A stretch of DNA of 39,299 bases, taken from NCBI GenBank assembly GCA_025526915.1, contig JAHLKH010000217.1, forward strand, positions 1 through 39,299. Reading direction: 5' to 3'. Positions 1 to 8,897 of the stretch are shown piece after piece (the first letter of the stretch is position 1; each line of letters begins with the position of its first letter). A program made the position numbers and the translations under genes. The notes below the pieces were generated by a model, which was given only the letters and a program-made list of their open reading frames with translations, did not search any database and was not told the origin of the DNA. The stretch is from Entophlyctis helioformis (taxonomy: Eukaryota; Chytridiomycota; Chytridiomycetes; Chytridiales; Chytriomycetaceae).

Positions 1-2
1 CG

Positions 3-1147
3 GGCGAGCTGGACACGTCGCCTGCGTTCCCGGTGTGGAAGCCCGACTCCATGTTCATCTGGCAGATCCTGGACTTTATGAAGAAAGCCCTGGTCCATGG
101 CGACGACCCCGACTTGCTCACTGCCCAGCCCGACCTGGATCTGATCGAGCAGCAGCTACAACAGCAGCATCTGCAAGCTGTGCAGCGCGGTGGTCTCGGT
201 GCTGTTGCTGGGTTTGCACGGCCTGTCCGCAGAAGCCATCGAAAGCTGCCGCGCAACGACGATGCCTTGGCACTGTAAGAGCAAAGCAAAAAGGAAAGGC
301 GTGGCCGAGGCGATGGATCGTGCGACTGACGTGGGCTGCATGCTCACTTGGTGTGTCAGGCTGCGGCTCGACAAGGATGCATACAGAAAACGCGCCGCAG
401 ATTCGGCTGCTGCCTCCAACCAGTACTTGTACGAAGACCCAGACTCGGACATCAAGTTCAGCCCTTGGAACCTTGACATCCACCAAACCGGTCTCAACAT
501 CATTCTCAATGCCCCAAATGTGCGGACCGGTGCATTCATGCTGCCGCTATGATTGGCGTGCTGACGCTGATATGCCTCAATGCCATGGACAGGCAAAGGT
601 CGCTGTTGACCGGTTCCTGTCGTTTCTGTCTGCTGATCCAGACGTCGCCAGCACCATGTCGCCATACAGCATGGTTGATGCCGATGGCAGACACAACAGC
701 GACGGCGATGGCGGGGACGAATACGACCAAGACAACGGCAACGTTTCTGACGACCGCGACAGTTTTGGATTCCCCATTGACGAGCATACCTTTGACCCGC
801 TGATGCTCACGGATGATGACGACGACACCGGCAATGGCGGCGACGGTGGTGTCAACAGCGCCGACCCCACGTCCACCATGACATCCAATGGCGGCCGCAA
901 CTCGCGCAACAGCTATTTTGGCGGGCACTTGCAGGATACAGCCGTGGCTGTCCGCGACTACTCGCACATGTTTGGCCGTGCGGATCCCGACCCGGATCCC
1001 GAGTCAGATGCCAGCACCGAGATTATCGAGATTGACGACAGGGGATGGCACAAGACATGGACCGAAGACGATGAGGACAGGTTTGCGGAATCCACGCGGT
1101 ATTCGTGGCATCCGTCATCGTTCAACTCCAACAACCGAGAATCTTAA
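3..1147 (+). CDS. FTS/AKTIP-like UBC-fold (UEV) protein, 5' end missing
   Basis: This is the 3' part of a gene cut by the left edge; 328 residues are visible. Exons are 3-274, 360-519 and 593-1147. Intron 1 has a GTAAGA donor and CTGAC branch word; intron 2 has GTGCGG and CTGAC; phases match. The first exon encodes the end of a UBC fold (GELDTSPAFPVWKPDSMFIW), as in the FTS/AKTIP family, which lacks the catalytic Cys and works in the FTS-Hook-FHIP complex for dynein-linked vesicle transport. The second exon continues with an NDDALALLRLDKDAYRKR stretch and the motif KFSPWN, both typical of the FTS C-terminal half. The third exon adds about 185 residues of acidic, Asp/Ser/Asn-rich, probably disordered tail that is longer than in animal FTS. 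The loop around residues 45-80 is also longer than usual. Family assignment is by motif only; the tail has no recognised domain. Confidence 0.72.
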   Translation, partial: RAGHVACVPGVEARLHVHLADPGLYEESPGPWRRPRLAHCPARPGSDRAAATTAASASCAARWSRCCCWVCTACPQKPSKAAAQRRCLGTVRAKQKGKAWPRRWIVRLTWAACSLGVSGCGSTRMHTENAPQIRLLPPTSTCTKTQTRTSSSALGTLTSTKPVSTSFSMPQMCGPVHSCCRYDWRADADMPQCHGQAKVAVDRFLSFLSADPDVASTMSPYSMVDADGRHNSDGDGGDEYDQDNGNVSDDRDSFGFPIDEHTFDPLMLTDDDDDTGNGGDGGVNSADPTSTMTSNGGRNSRNSYFGGHLQDTAVAVRDYSHMFGRADPDPDPESDASTEIIEIDDRGWHKTWTEDDEDRFAESTRYSWHPSSFNSNNRES

Positions 1148-1150
1148 TCG

Positions 1151-1173
1151 TATGACGTTTATTGCACGTCATA
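1151..1173 (-). terminator. 8-bp inverted repeat holding an AATAAA signal
   Basis: TATGACGT at 1151-1158 and ACGTCATA at 1166-1173 are perfect inverted repeats around a 7-base spacer. The minus strand reads AATAAA at 1163-1158, partly in the loop, about 85 bases past the stop of the oxidoreductase gene. It is probably the poly(A) signal of that gene, in the 99-bp gap between two convergent genes. A very similar arrangement occurs at 28838-28860. Confidence 0.45.
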
Positions 1174-1246
1174 CCACCACATACAGCACCGATTGCATCC
1201 CACGTCCACCACCGCCAGCGTCATACTACACACACTTGCCTCGCAC

Positions 1247-3049
1247 TCAGAACATGGACGGATCCAGCTCGACAGGCACGCCGCCCAAATCAAGACTCTT
1301 GCGGCCAGCCTCGAGCACCGCCGTCACAACAGCAGTGCCTCGCATCGTCGGCAGCAGTCCCTCAAAGTCCTCGGCTGTCGCCTCGCCCATCTTGATGGCA
1401 CGGCAGGCGTCCGCCCACACCTCGATCGACTGGTGGCCGTACGTCTGCTGGCCGGCGTAGTACCCGCGGGCGTCAGGCGTGTACCGCATGAACAGCGGGT
1501 TGACGGACGCATAGCCGGCCTCGTCGGTCGCGGTCTCGTAGCCCCTGTGTGCCTGGTCGATGCGGATCTCGCCCTTGTGTCCCAGGTAGAAGAACCGTTG
1601 CTGCGAGTGCACTTCGGCTTTGGACGCCACCCACGAGGCTGGTTGCCGTGGTTGTTGTGTGGATGGCGGGACGGGCCAAGAGTTTTGATTAGCAGTTGTA
1701 CATTTAGACACGTGTTACCACATAATACACTTTGCGTCGTGCAGTTCTGTGCAGTAATGTGCTTACAGGTGTACACGGCAGTGCCAAGGTTGCCTGACGC
1801 GAGGTTCTTCCATTGCACGAGCAGCGTGATGGTGTCTTCTGTCCCTGCTGCACACGAATGCGGCTCACTGGTCGCCACGCCCGTCGCTGCACTGGCGGTC
1901 ACGCGCACAGGCACCGCATGGCCCTGCAGACTCCAAGCGTGGAAGTCAATGTGATGGGCATTCAGATCTGTGCGCGGGTCGAGTGTCAGTCCAGGCGGCT
2001 CTGCTCAGCGATCTGATGGTCGAGCTGGGTGGACTCACAGTAGCTGATATCGGACGACTTGCCGGCCCAGCTGCGAAATGTCTGCAACTGCGTCTTGGGC
2101 TGGCTCATGTATGATGTGAAGAAGCCGAAATCGCCCAGTCGGCGAACACGCTCACGGGCATCCGCTGATCATCACGCACACGAGCGACACTGTCAGCCTC
2201 GCTATGGCTTGTCGCCCTCGACGCTTCTTGGGCTTACAGTAGATGGGATCGAATCGCTTGTGGAACTCGACGACAACGAGCACGCCGTGGGCCTTGGCCT
2301 CTTCAACAAGGATCTTGTGGTCGGCTAGCTTCTGCACAGCAGGCTTGGCAACAAGCTGTCTCGGGATCTTGGGTTAGTGCACGTGCAGACGGCGATCGGA
2401 TGAGACGGCACCCACCACATGGATCTTGCGGCGGATGGCGTATAGCGCAATATCAAAGTGAGTGTCGTCTGGCGTGAAGATTGTGATGCCGTCACCGGGC
2501 GACAGTTTGTCGATAGCAGCCTTGTCTGCATGCATGCATGCATTCGGATCGATCGGGTTGGTTGGCGGAGAAACATGTAAGCAAGCACGCCAGATCTTCA
2601 ACTGGGCCACACGCAACATGGCACGTCACTTGCATGCATCAGCATCTCGCTCAACGTCGTCGGCTGGGAACAGATCGACCGAGACATCCATGTCCTTGTA
2701 CGCTCCCGCGATCTGCGACTGCAGGTGGCGGCGGATACCTGCGTTCTTGCGGCCGGTGGTGCCGACCATGCCCACCGAGCCTACTTTGCCTCGTCGTCGC
2801 ATGTCAAACAACACGAGACCGACCACACCGATGCGCTTGTCGGACGCTGAAGCGCTGTCGTGGACGTATCCCGTCGTGTACTCTGGCTTGGTGTTAGCGG
2901 ATGGGCGGCACCCGAGTGCTGTGGGCTGCTTTCATACCTCCTGTTGATGGATGGGTCGCAGGCGTGGGTCAGTGCATGTGCGTGCGAGCGCAGAAATGCG
3001 GCAGCCGCTGACCTGTGCCGACCATCAGAACATTGAGTTTATCCGCCAT
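1247..3049 (-). CDS. Gfo/Idh/MocA-family NAD(P)-dependent oxidoreductase
   Basis: Seven exons read 3049-3013, 2882-2634, 2525-2416, 2355-2238, 2164-2039, 1967-1767 and 1638-1247, giving 410 residues in one unbroken frame. The N-terminus ([20 protein letters not shown]) is a Rossmann GxGxxxxG-type nucleotide-binding turn. Residues 133-137 are LVAKP, the place of the family's (E)KP catalytic-lysine motif, and residues 218-221 are HHID. The C-terminal alpha/beta domain ends with VELDPSMF. The family oxidises or reduces sugars and related polyols with NAD(P); the substrate cannot be told from sequence. Intron 2 (2633-2526) starts GCAAGT, a GC-AG intron; using it gives Tyr at the junction and the expected AYKAAIDKL helix, and no GT donor fits. 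The start at 3049 is chosen because it opens the Rossmann strand in a CAACATGG context. It is divergent from the mannosyltransferase gene. Confidence 0.9.
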
Positions 3050-3407
3050 GTTGCTGTGAATGTCTGTGGGTTCCAAGGGCAACCTGTCAGATGGCCCAGT
3101 TGCGTCCTGTTGGGGCCTGCCGGTCGACAGTGAGTGTCGCAGTGGTGCAGCTTCGCAAGACTCGAGGCGGAGTTGCACACACAACATCAACTCCGACCAA
3201 GACACGCAAGCAGACGCGAGCGTCAACTTGATGATACACTGCTGCCAGCTTCGCCAGAGGTGTCCAGATCAAGTGATGGCTGACGAGCAGCCGCTGGCAC
3301 CTTGAACGTGACGGATCGCCAGCCATGCACGCCATCCACGCCCTTGATCCTCGGCTGCTGTGCTGTTTGCCCAGCAGCCAGTCGGTCCGATCCACGCATC
3401 TCGCAAC
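3050..3407. promoter_or_regulatory. Divergent intergenic region, oxidoreductase / mannosyltransferase
   Basis: This is 358 bp between two divergently transcribed starts, so it must hold both promoters and 5' leaders. I see no TATA box, clear repeat or convincing small gene in it. Confidence 0.4.
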
Positions 3408-5359
3408 ATGAAGTGGCTGGCTGCTTACATGGGAAGAGCGACGCCGCGCTGGCTGCTGCTGTTGGCTGCGCTCACAATACCGGCGCTGTCTACGCTTGTT
3501 CTGCTGGATATTGATGCCTCGTCGCTTGCACGCGGGCACCTTGTGTATGTTCATCGCCGTGTGCTTGCCTGCCCGCTTGCCTGCTTGCCGACACTCACCT
3601 ATCCTCCCACCACCGCCACAGCAACCAGCACCAGTCGCGAGACCCCGCATCGAGCACAGCACACGCTCACGCATCAGACGGCTCTTCCAGTGCCCTGCTC
3701 ACATCGGGGCCGTACCTGTCCGAACTGTCTGACCTTGCGTTTCTCGAACTCGCCAAACAGCCAAACGGCAGCAACTGGACACTCCTCGGCCATCACCTGC
3801 GCCTCTTCAACGCGACATATGCTGCACAGACATGGGTGTCGAGTGTCGGGCTCGTGGCAGCAAGCCGCGTATCGCGTCTGTCGCTGTCGCGCATGGAGCT
3901 GATCCTCACGTCGTTCCGGCTGCTGGAACGGTCCCTGTTTCCATGGCTGGGCAAGCAGCCAGTACAGCCAGGCATGGCCGACAGAACGAGTGCACGTCGC
4001 AGACGTGGCGGACGCGATGGACGAGATGGGCAAGACGATCTGGGCGGACTAGGCGGGCTCAGTGTCGAGCACGTGAGAGCTGCTGCAGGCCGTGGCATTG
4101 TGATGACGACCGGCACAAAGTACGCGACCATGGCCAAGTTTGCCATCTTTGCACTGCGGCATGCAGGGTCGGTGCTGCCTGTCGAGATTGTGTACTGCGG
4201 CGAATCGGACATGGCAGCCGACGCGCGCAGCATGTTTGACCAGCTTGCCAATGTGACCCTGGTCGACATGTCGAGCATGATGGGTGGCGACTGCTCCAAC
4301 GGCTGGTGCGTGATCGCTTGGCTGCCCGTGTCTGCACCTTGCCCATACCGAGCCTGGTGACGGCGACGGCGTGTCTGACACGTACATGGCCGATCCTGAC
4401 TATAGGCAGCTCAAGCCGTTTGCCGTGCTCGCGTCATCGTTCCGCCAAGTAATCCTCATGGACGCCGACACCATCTTCATGCAGCCGCCCGAAACGCTCT
4501 TTGACAACCCATCCTTTATCCAAACAGGCGCTCTGCTGTTCCGCGACCGAACACTGCCGTACGGCACATGGCGTGGCGGGCCCGGCATCAACGAGATGCT
4601 GGACGAGGTGGCGGCTCCGTTCAAGGGGGATCTGCTGTTCAACGCGTCGCGGGTGGTGGCCAAACAGTCTGCGGTCGAGATCGACTCGGGGGTGGTGGTC
4701 TGGGACAAGGATCGTGCGATGCCGGCCATACTTGCGGCGTGCCTGATGAACAGCCGGCCGTATCGCGACTCTTTGTATGCCAGATCGTACGGTGCGTGTC
4801 CCTTCCTCTTGGTTTGCAGTGCCCTGGATGTAGATGAGCTCCATTGAAGCGTGGCTGACTGACTGACTGACTGACTGACTGACTGGACACATCATCTACC
4901 ACCATGCCCGCAACCGCAGGCGACAAGGAGTCGTTCTGGCTGGCACACGAAGCACTGCGGATGCCGTTTGCACTCGGTCGCGGCAACGGCGGCTCGATCG
5001 GCGCATACAATTCGTCAACCAACCAAGTGTGTGGCCATCTGTACCATCCAGACGACGCCATGCGGCCGCTGTGGCTCAATGGCGGACTCGGCCGGCCGCG
5101 CGTGCCGATCACTCTTGGCACCACTGGCAAAAGCAGAAGCAGCACCAGCACCAGCGGCCATTACGTGCTGTCGCTCACGCACTGGGCGACCGAGGAGAGC
5201 GGCAACGCCACGTGGTCGTCGCAGACAGAGCCGTTCTGTCTGAAAGTGAACGGCGGCGTGGTGCGAGGCAGCCTGGATGAGGGCGAGCTGGCCATGTCGC
5301 AGTTTCTGGAAGAGACGTGGCGGTTCATGTTTGTTGGTGGCGGGCCAGCAACAGAGTGA
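3408..5359 (+). CDS. MNN1-type alpha-mannosyltransferase (Golgi type II membrane protein)
   Basis: Four exons (3408-3544, 3622-4305, 4406-4791, 4920-5359) give 548 residues. A hydrophobic anchor sits near residues 15-35 (RWLLLLAALTIPALSTLVLL), preceded by basic residues, as in Golgi type II glycosyltransferases. The catalytic region has the strand plus metal-binding DxD motif VILMDADTIF (D293 and D295). Downstream come a DSGVVVWDK strand and the GDKESFWLA segment, all typical of the fungal Mannosyltransf_3/MNN1 family that adds alpha-linked mannose to N- and O-glycans using GDP-mannose in the Golgi lumen. Several N-x-S/T sequons are present. Donors are GTATGT, GTGCGT and GTGCGT; every junction rebuilds a conserved residue. 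The third intron contains a CTGA microsatellite. The stop follows FVGGGPATE. The exact linkage made is unknown. Confidence 0.9.
4855..4884 (+). repeat. (CTGA)7.5 microsatellite inside an intron
   Basis: Thirty bases of uninterrupted CTGA repeat lie within intron 3 (4792-4919) of the mannosyltransferase, 35 or more bases before the acceptor. Each unit boundary spells CTGAC, the branch-point word seen in most introns of this window. Confidence 0.9.
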
Positions 5360-5503
5360 GTGAGCAGACGGCTTTGTGCGTGCATGCAATGAAGCAACTG
5401 CAAGTGTGCCTTTGCAGATCTGTGCAGAGAAAGGAGGGTCCTGAACACGTCCGGCCAACGCGCTCTTCCGGCCGTCTGACCCCACATCTCGCAAACAGCC
5501 GCA

Positions 5504-6467
5504 ATGCCGTCCCAAGCGTCGTCGCTCGACCACACGCTGGCGGTCGTGCAGGCAGGCTCCGGCCTCGCCTTCTCGACGTTCTCGCTGCTGCACCTGTCCG
5601 GCCACCTGCTTGCCAACGTCCGCTACTTGTACGCAAGCAGCGCTCTGTACATCTTCAGAGAATACTACCAGACTCCGGCAGTCGAGGTCGCTGTGGTCGG
5701 CGGCAGCATCCTTGCGCATGGCCTGTCGAGCTATGGCCGGATGTACTTGCGGTCGCTGAGGGCGGCCAAGAGCAGCAAAGGCAGCAGCAAGGCGACGGCC
5801 AGTGGCGGCAGTGCGAGGCACGGCGAGACCTCTGCCGACAAAGTGGTCCGACAGCACCAGCTCCACCAGCTGACGGGATACATTCTCAGCGGTCTCGTCA
5901 TGGGGCACATCTCTGCCACCCGCCTTGCTCCGCTGCTCTGTGAGTGGCGGCTGTCGCCTGCTGTGCGCTGCTCCGACGATGTGATCTGCTTCGCTCCATG
6001 TGGAGGCTGTCCACTCGTCCTTATCCTCGCTCGCCACTTGCCGCTTGCCGCTTGCCGCTTGCCGCTTGCCGCTTGCCGCTTGCCGCTTGCCGCTGACAAC
6101 ACATCCTGCGCCGACAGTCATGAAGGATCCGTCCATGATCGACCTCACATATGCCTCGTATGCCGCACTCAAGATGCCAGGCATCATGCACACGTACTAC
6201 TGGATCCTCGGCTTTGCAGGCATGTACCACACCACATACGGCATCTCGGCCGCACTGCGCACGCTCAAGATCGGTGCGCTGCCGCGTGTGTCGGCGCGTG
6301 CCTGGGACTGGATCACGCTCGGAATGGGTCTCGCGATGGCATCGACGGTGCTGGCGCTCACCGGCGTGTACGAGCCGCTGTACATCCCCATGGCGCGCCA
6401 CTGGGATGCGCTGGCTGTGCAGGTCGTGGGACTGCTGCCGTTGTCGCTGCGTGGCCTTCTGGGTTGA
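5504..6467 (+). CDS. MCP1: MCP1-like mitochondrial multi-pass membrane protein
   Basis: Two exons (5504-5939 and 6118-6467) encode 261 residues. About five hydrophobic segments are visible: near residues 10-33, 58-78, 120-145, 160-185 and 203-225. Their order and His-containing helices (SLLHLSGHLLANV, GYILSGLVMGHI, YHTTYGISAAL) fit the MCP1 transmembrane family, related to succinate dehydrogenase membrane anchors. Yeast Mcp1 is an outer mitochondrial membrane protein that recruits Vps13 and affects lipid homeostasis; that role is transferred by family only. A Ser/Lys/Gly-rich loop lies near residues 85-112. The intron has a GTGAGT donor and rebuilds Phe at the junction. It is unusually long here (178 bp) because it carries a heptamer tandem repeat. 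The gene starts 144 bp after the mannosyltransferase stop on the same strand. Confidence 0.72.
6037..6092 (+). repeat. (CTTGCCG)8 minisatellite in the MCP1 intron
   Basis: Eight perfect copies of the heptamer CTTGCCG fill 56 bases, followed by CGCTGAC, which supplies the likely branch point 24 bases before the acceptor. Confidence 0.95.
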
Positions 6468-7565
6468 TAAAGTCGTCATCCCAACTGCATGACCAGTCGA
6501 GCTGCTTGGCTGTGCAAGGTATTCATGGTTCATTGGATGATGGCAAGTGAGGGAAGATGGTGCCATGAGACGGCCATGACTTTGCATGCTTGGAGTACAC
6601 AGTGATGGCAGAATCAACATGCAGCCAGACACGCATTGAGCCGCATTGCTGCCCATTCAGATGCGAGAGACATGCGAGACAGCTTCAAGTTGAGTCATTC
6701 ATTCTCAGATTCACACATTCTCCTTACAAAAAAGCACAACAGCAACTTGCAGCACTATTGGACCCAGAGGATTGGCAGCTGCTCGTCCTACGAACCGCTA
6801 GATCAGCCAGTTCAAAAGCTTGGTCCATGACGGCAAGTACAAGCTCTTTTCGCGATATGCCAGCTCCTGGCGCAACAAGGAGCGCTGGCATCAGGTCGAG
6901 GACCAAGCCATGGAACTCGAGGTCAGACGCAGCTGCGCCGATACTCGTCCGCTATTTTGCCGAGGCGGGATCCATCGAGGAGCTGCCGACCGACATCCCT
7001 GGGCCAGACAACAAGCTGGCGCAGGAGTGGGACGCAGTTTTCAAGGTTAGCAGCACGCTCTACTTGTGTGAAGCAAAGCTCGTGATGCCTCTCGTGCAGG
7101 CGAAGACACAGTTGTCGGCGTTGCATGCAGTTCCAAGCACCTGCACTAAAGGATGCAGGAGGTGCCGGCCCAGTTGAAATAGTCTCATTCTTGGACTGCA
7201 TGATCCATGACGCATCCAATGCATTGCACTTTTGGAAGATCAATACATGCTAATGCCACAGCGTGGGAAGGTGGCTCCCTCCATGTGCTCGCACCAATGT
7301 GCGTGTAGGCGTGTCATGCCTGAGAGACAGATCACAGACAGGAGAAGGAGCGCTGTGCAGCCCACGTGCGTCCAGTGGTTGCAGGAGTGGCAATGGATTA
7401 AAGTGCGCAGGCCGGAGTGCGCAGACACATGTGCAGTGGCCAGGTCTCGTGGCGTGTGATGCAACAGCATGCCACGGCAGACGCGGTCGACCGAGACTTG
7501 CCTCTGTTCCCACCAACAGCAGCCAGATCGCCGCGACCAGCAGCAACAGCAGCAGCACCATCAGC
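6468..7565. other. 1.1-kb region without an intact gene
   Basis: Between the MCP1-like and CBS genes no intact reading frame with coding character is seen, apart from the broken fragment at 6802-7177. The stretch 7180-7565 is the 5' region of the CBS gene: its frame is open upstream of 7566 but has no ATG, and the 50 bases before the start are CAGCAG-rich. Confidence 0.5.
6802..7177 (+). pseudogene. Fragment of a PD-(D/E)XK nuclease-like protein, frame-broken
   Basis: Two overlapping frames carry coherent protein-like sequence. Frame one (from 6802) reads SLVHDGKYKLFSRYASSW and continues NKERWHQVEDQAMELE. Near 6920-6950 the sense passes to another frame with ILVRYFAEAGSIEELPTDI, then LAQEWDAVFKV and STLYLCEAK, ending at 7177. 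The spacing E..WDAVF-x(n)-LYLCEAK fits the acidic Asp plus E-x-K core of restriction-endonuclease-fold domains, which occur in many effector or transposon-linked proteins of chytrids and oomycetes. There is no start codon, the upstream part is missing, and a one-base shift is needed, so this is read as a decayed copy. An intron cannot explain the shift: the only GT..AG pair there is too short. Confidence 0.4.
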
Positions 7566-8635
7566 ATGAGCAGCAAGCCGTTTGCCTCGCTCACGTTCAG
7601 CGAGCTTGGTCTCGACCCGCACCGCCAGTCGCTGACCGTCATTCCACCAGACACCTCCATCCGCTCTGCGCTCGAGACGCTCGCCCGTCTCCGCCTTATC
7701 AACCTGCCCATTGCCTCGCACGACAACCCGGCCAAGGTGTTTGCCGTTGTCTCCATCCTGGACGTGCTTGCCTTCATCATTGGCAAGAGCGACAGCAGCA
7801 GCAGCAGCAGCGACCATGCCGCCAACGCCGCCATCAACGAGCGGCTGGACAAGCCCGTCGAGATGGTGCTGACCCTCGACCCCGACGACGAGTCGTACAT
7901 GGTGTTTGAGCGGGACTGGAAGGACTCGATAGAGGCGGTGCGTGTCTCATGTCTCTGTCACTCTCTCATGTCTCATGCGTCCGTGTATCTGTCTCTGTCA
8001 ATGCATGATTCCAAATGACTCACCCGTCGCGTGCCACCACACAGACGCTCAAGGCGTTCGCGTCTGGTCTGCACCGAGCGCTCATCACCGATACCACCAA
8101 CGCCCACCCGCCCATCCTGCTCGGCCAGTCGGACATTCTGCGCTTCATCGCAACGTGCCAGTCGCCGCCCGCGTATGCCATTGACATCCACGCCACGCCA
8201 GTGTCGGCCATCCTCAGCCGGCATGCGCTCGTCAGTATCCGCGAGTCGCACACAGCCTTACAGGCATACCGCCACCTGGTGTCGAGCGGCGTCTCGTCTG
8301 CACCCGTCGTCGACGAGTCCGGGTCGGTGGTCGCCGCCATCTCGGCCAAGGACCTGCGCAGTCTTGGCGTGTCGCTCGAGTACAGCGAGTCCACGACGCT
8401 CAAGGGCATCTTGGCCGATCTGTCGCGTCCTGTGCTCGAGTTTCTCAAGACGACGCAGTCCAAGGGACTCAAGCCCGCGACGGTAGCCAAGGACACGAGC
8501 GTGCTGGATGCAGTGCGTGCCATGGTCGATGGACACCACCACCATGTGTGGGTCGTCGACGGCGGCCGACTTACTGGCGTTGTGTCGCAGTCGGATGTCA
8601 TTGGCGTTTGCATCAACGGCCTGCCAACTGCATAG
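7566..8635 (+). CDS. CBS-domain (Bateman module) protein
   Basis: Two exons (7566-7937, 8045-8635; GTGCGT donor, ACAG acceptor, phase 0) give 320 residues. Four CBS-like units can be seen. The first begins near residue 20 (SLTVIPPDTSIRSALETLA, then INLPIASHD). The second ends in the ILLGQSDILRFIA strand-helix near 150. The third reads HTALQAYRHLVSSGVSSAPV with VVAAISAKDLR. The fourth is TSVLDAVRAMVDGHHHHVWVV ending GVVSQSDVIGV. This layout matches SNF4/AMPK-gamma and SDS23-type proteins, which bind adenine nucleotides between CBS pairs and act as energy sensors or phosphatase regulators. Which subgroup it belongs to is not settled. A six-Ser run lies in a loop near residue 80. The ATG at 7566 is the first in frame. 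Confidence 0.85.
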
Positions 8636-8897
8636 TCTGCGTCTTGGCCATGTGCCGACACCTGATGGCAGTCGGATCGCAGTGTTGTGACATCCAATGC
8701 ACCAATACAGTCCATCAAGCCGAGTGAATGGTTTCGCATATCCTGAAGCCGCGATGGGCAATCCTGATACTAAACACTGTTCATTGGTAAAGAAAGAGAG
8801 AGTACTACGAGCCGATCGTCCAACGCAAACACCCCTGTCAGTCACCAGCCAAAGCATGGCAGCCAGCCAGTACTGGGCCATTCAACTGGACACCCCA
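8636..8897. other. Convergent intergenic gap
   Basis: This is 262 bp between the convergent CBS and ankyrin-repeat genes. No gene, repeat or clear AATAAA signal is seen. Confidence 0.4.

Noticed and set aside
5015..6193. Minus-strand open frame of 392 codons across the mannosyltransferase end and MCP1
   Set aside because: It crosses two well-supported plus-strand genes and the heptamer repeat, with no recognisable motif.
7263..7565. 5' extension of the CBS gene
   Set aside because: The frame is open but contains no ATG and has no similarity to CBS proteins.
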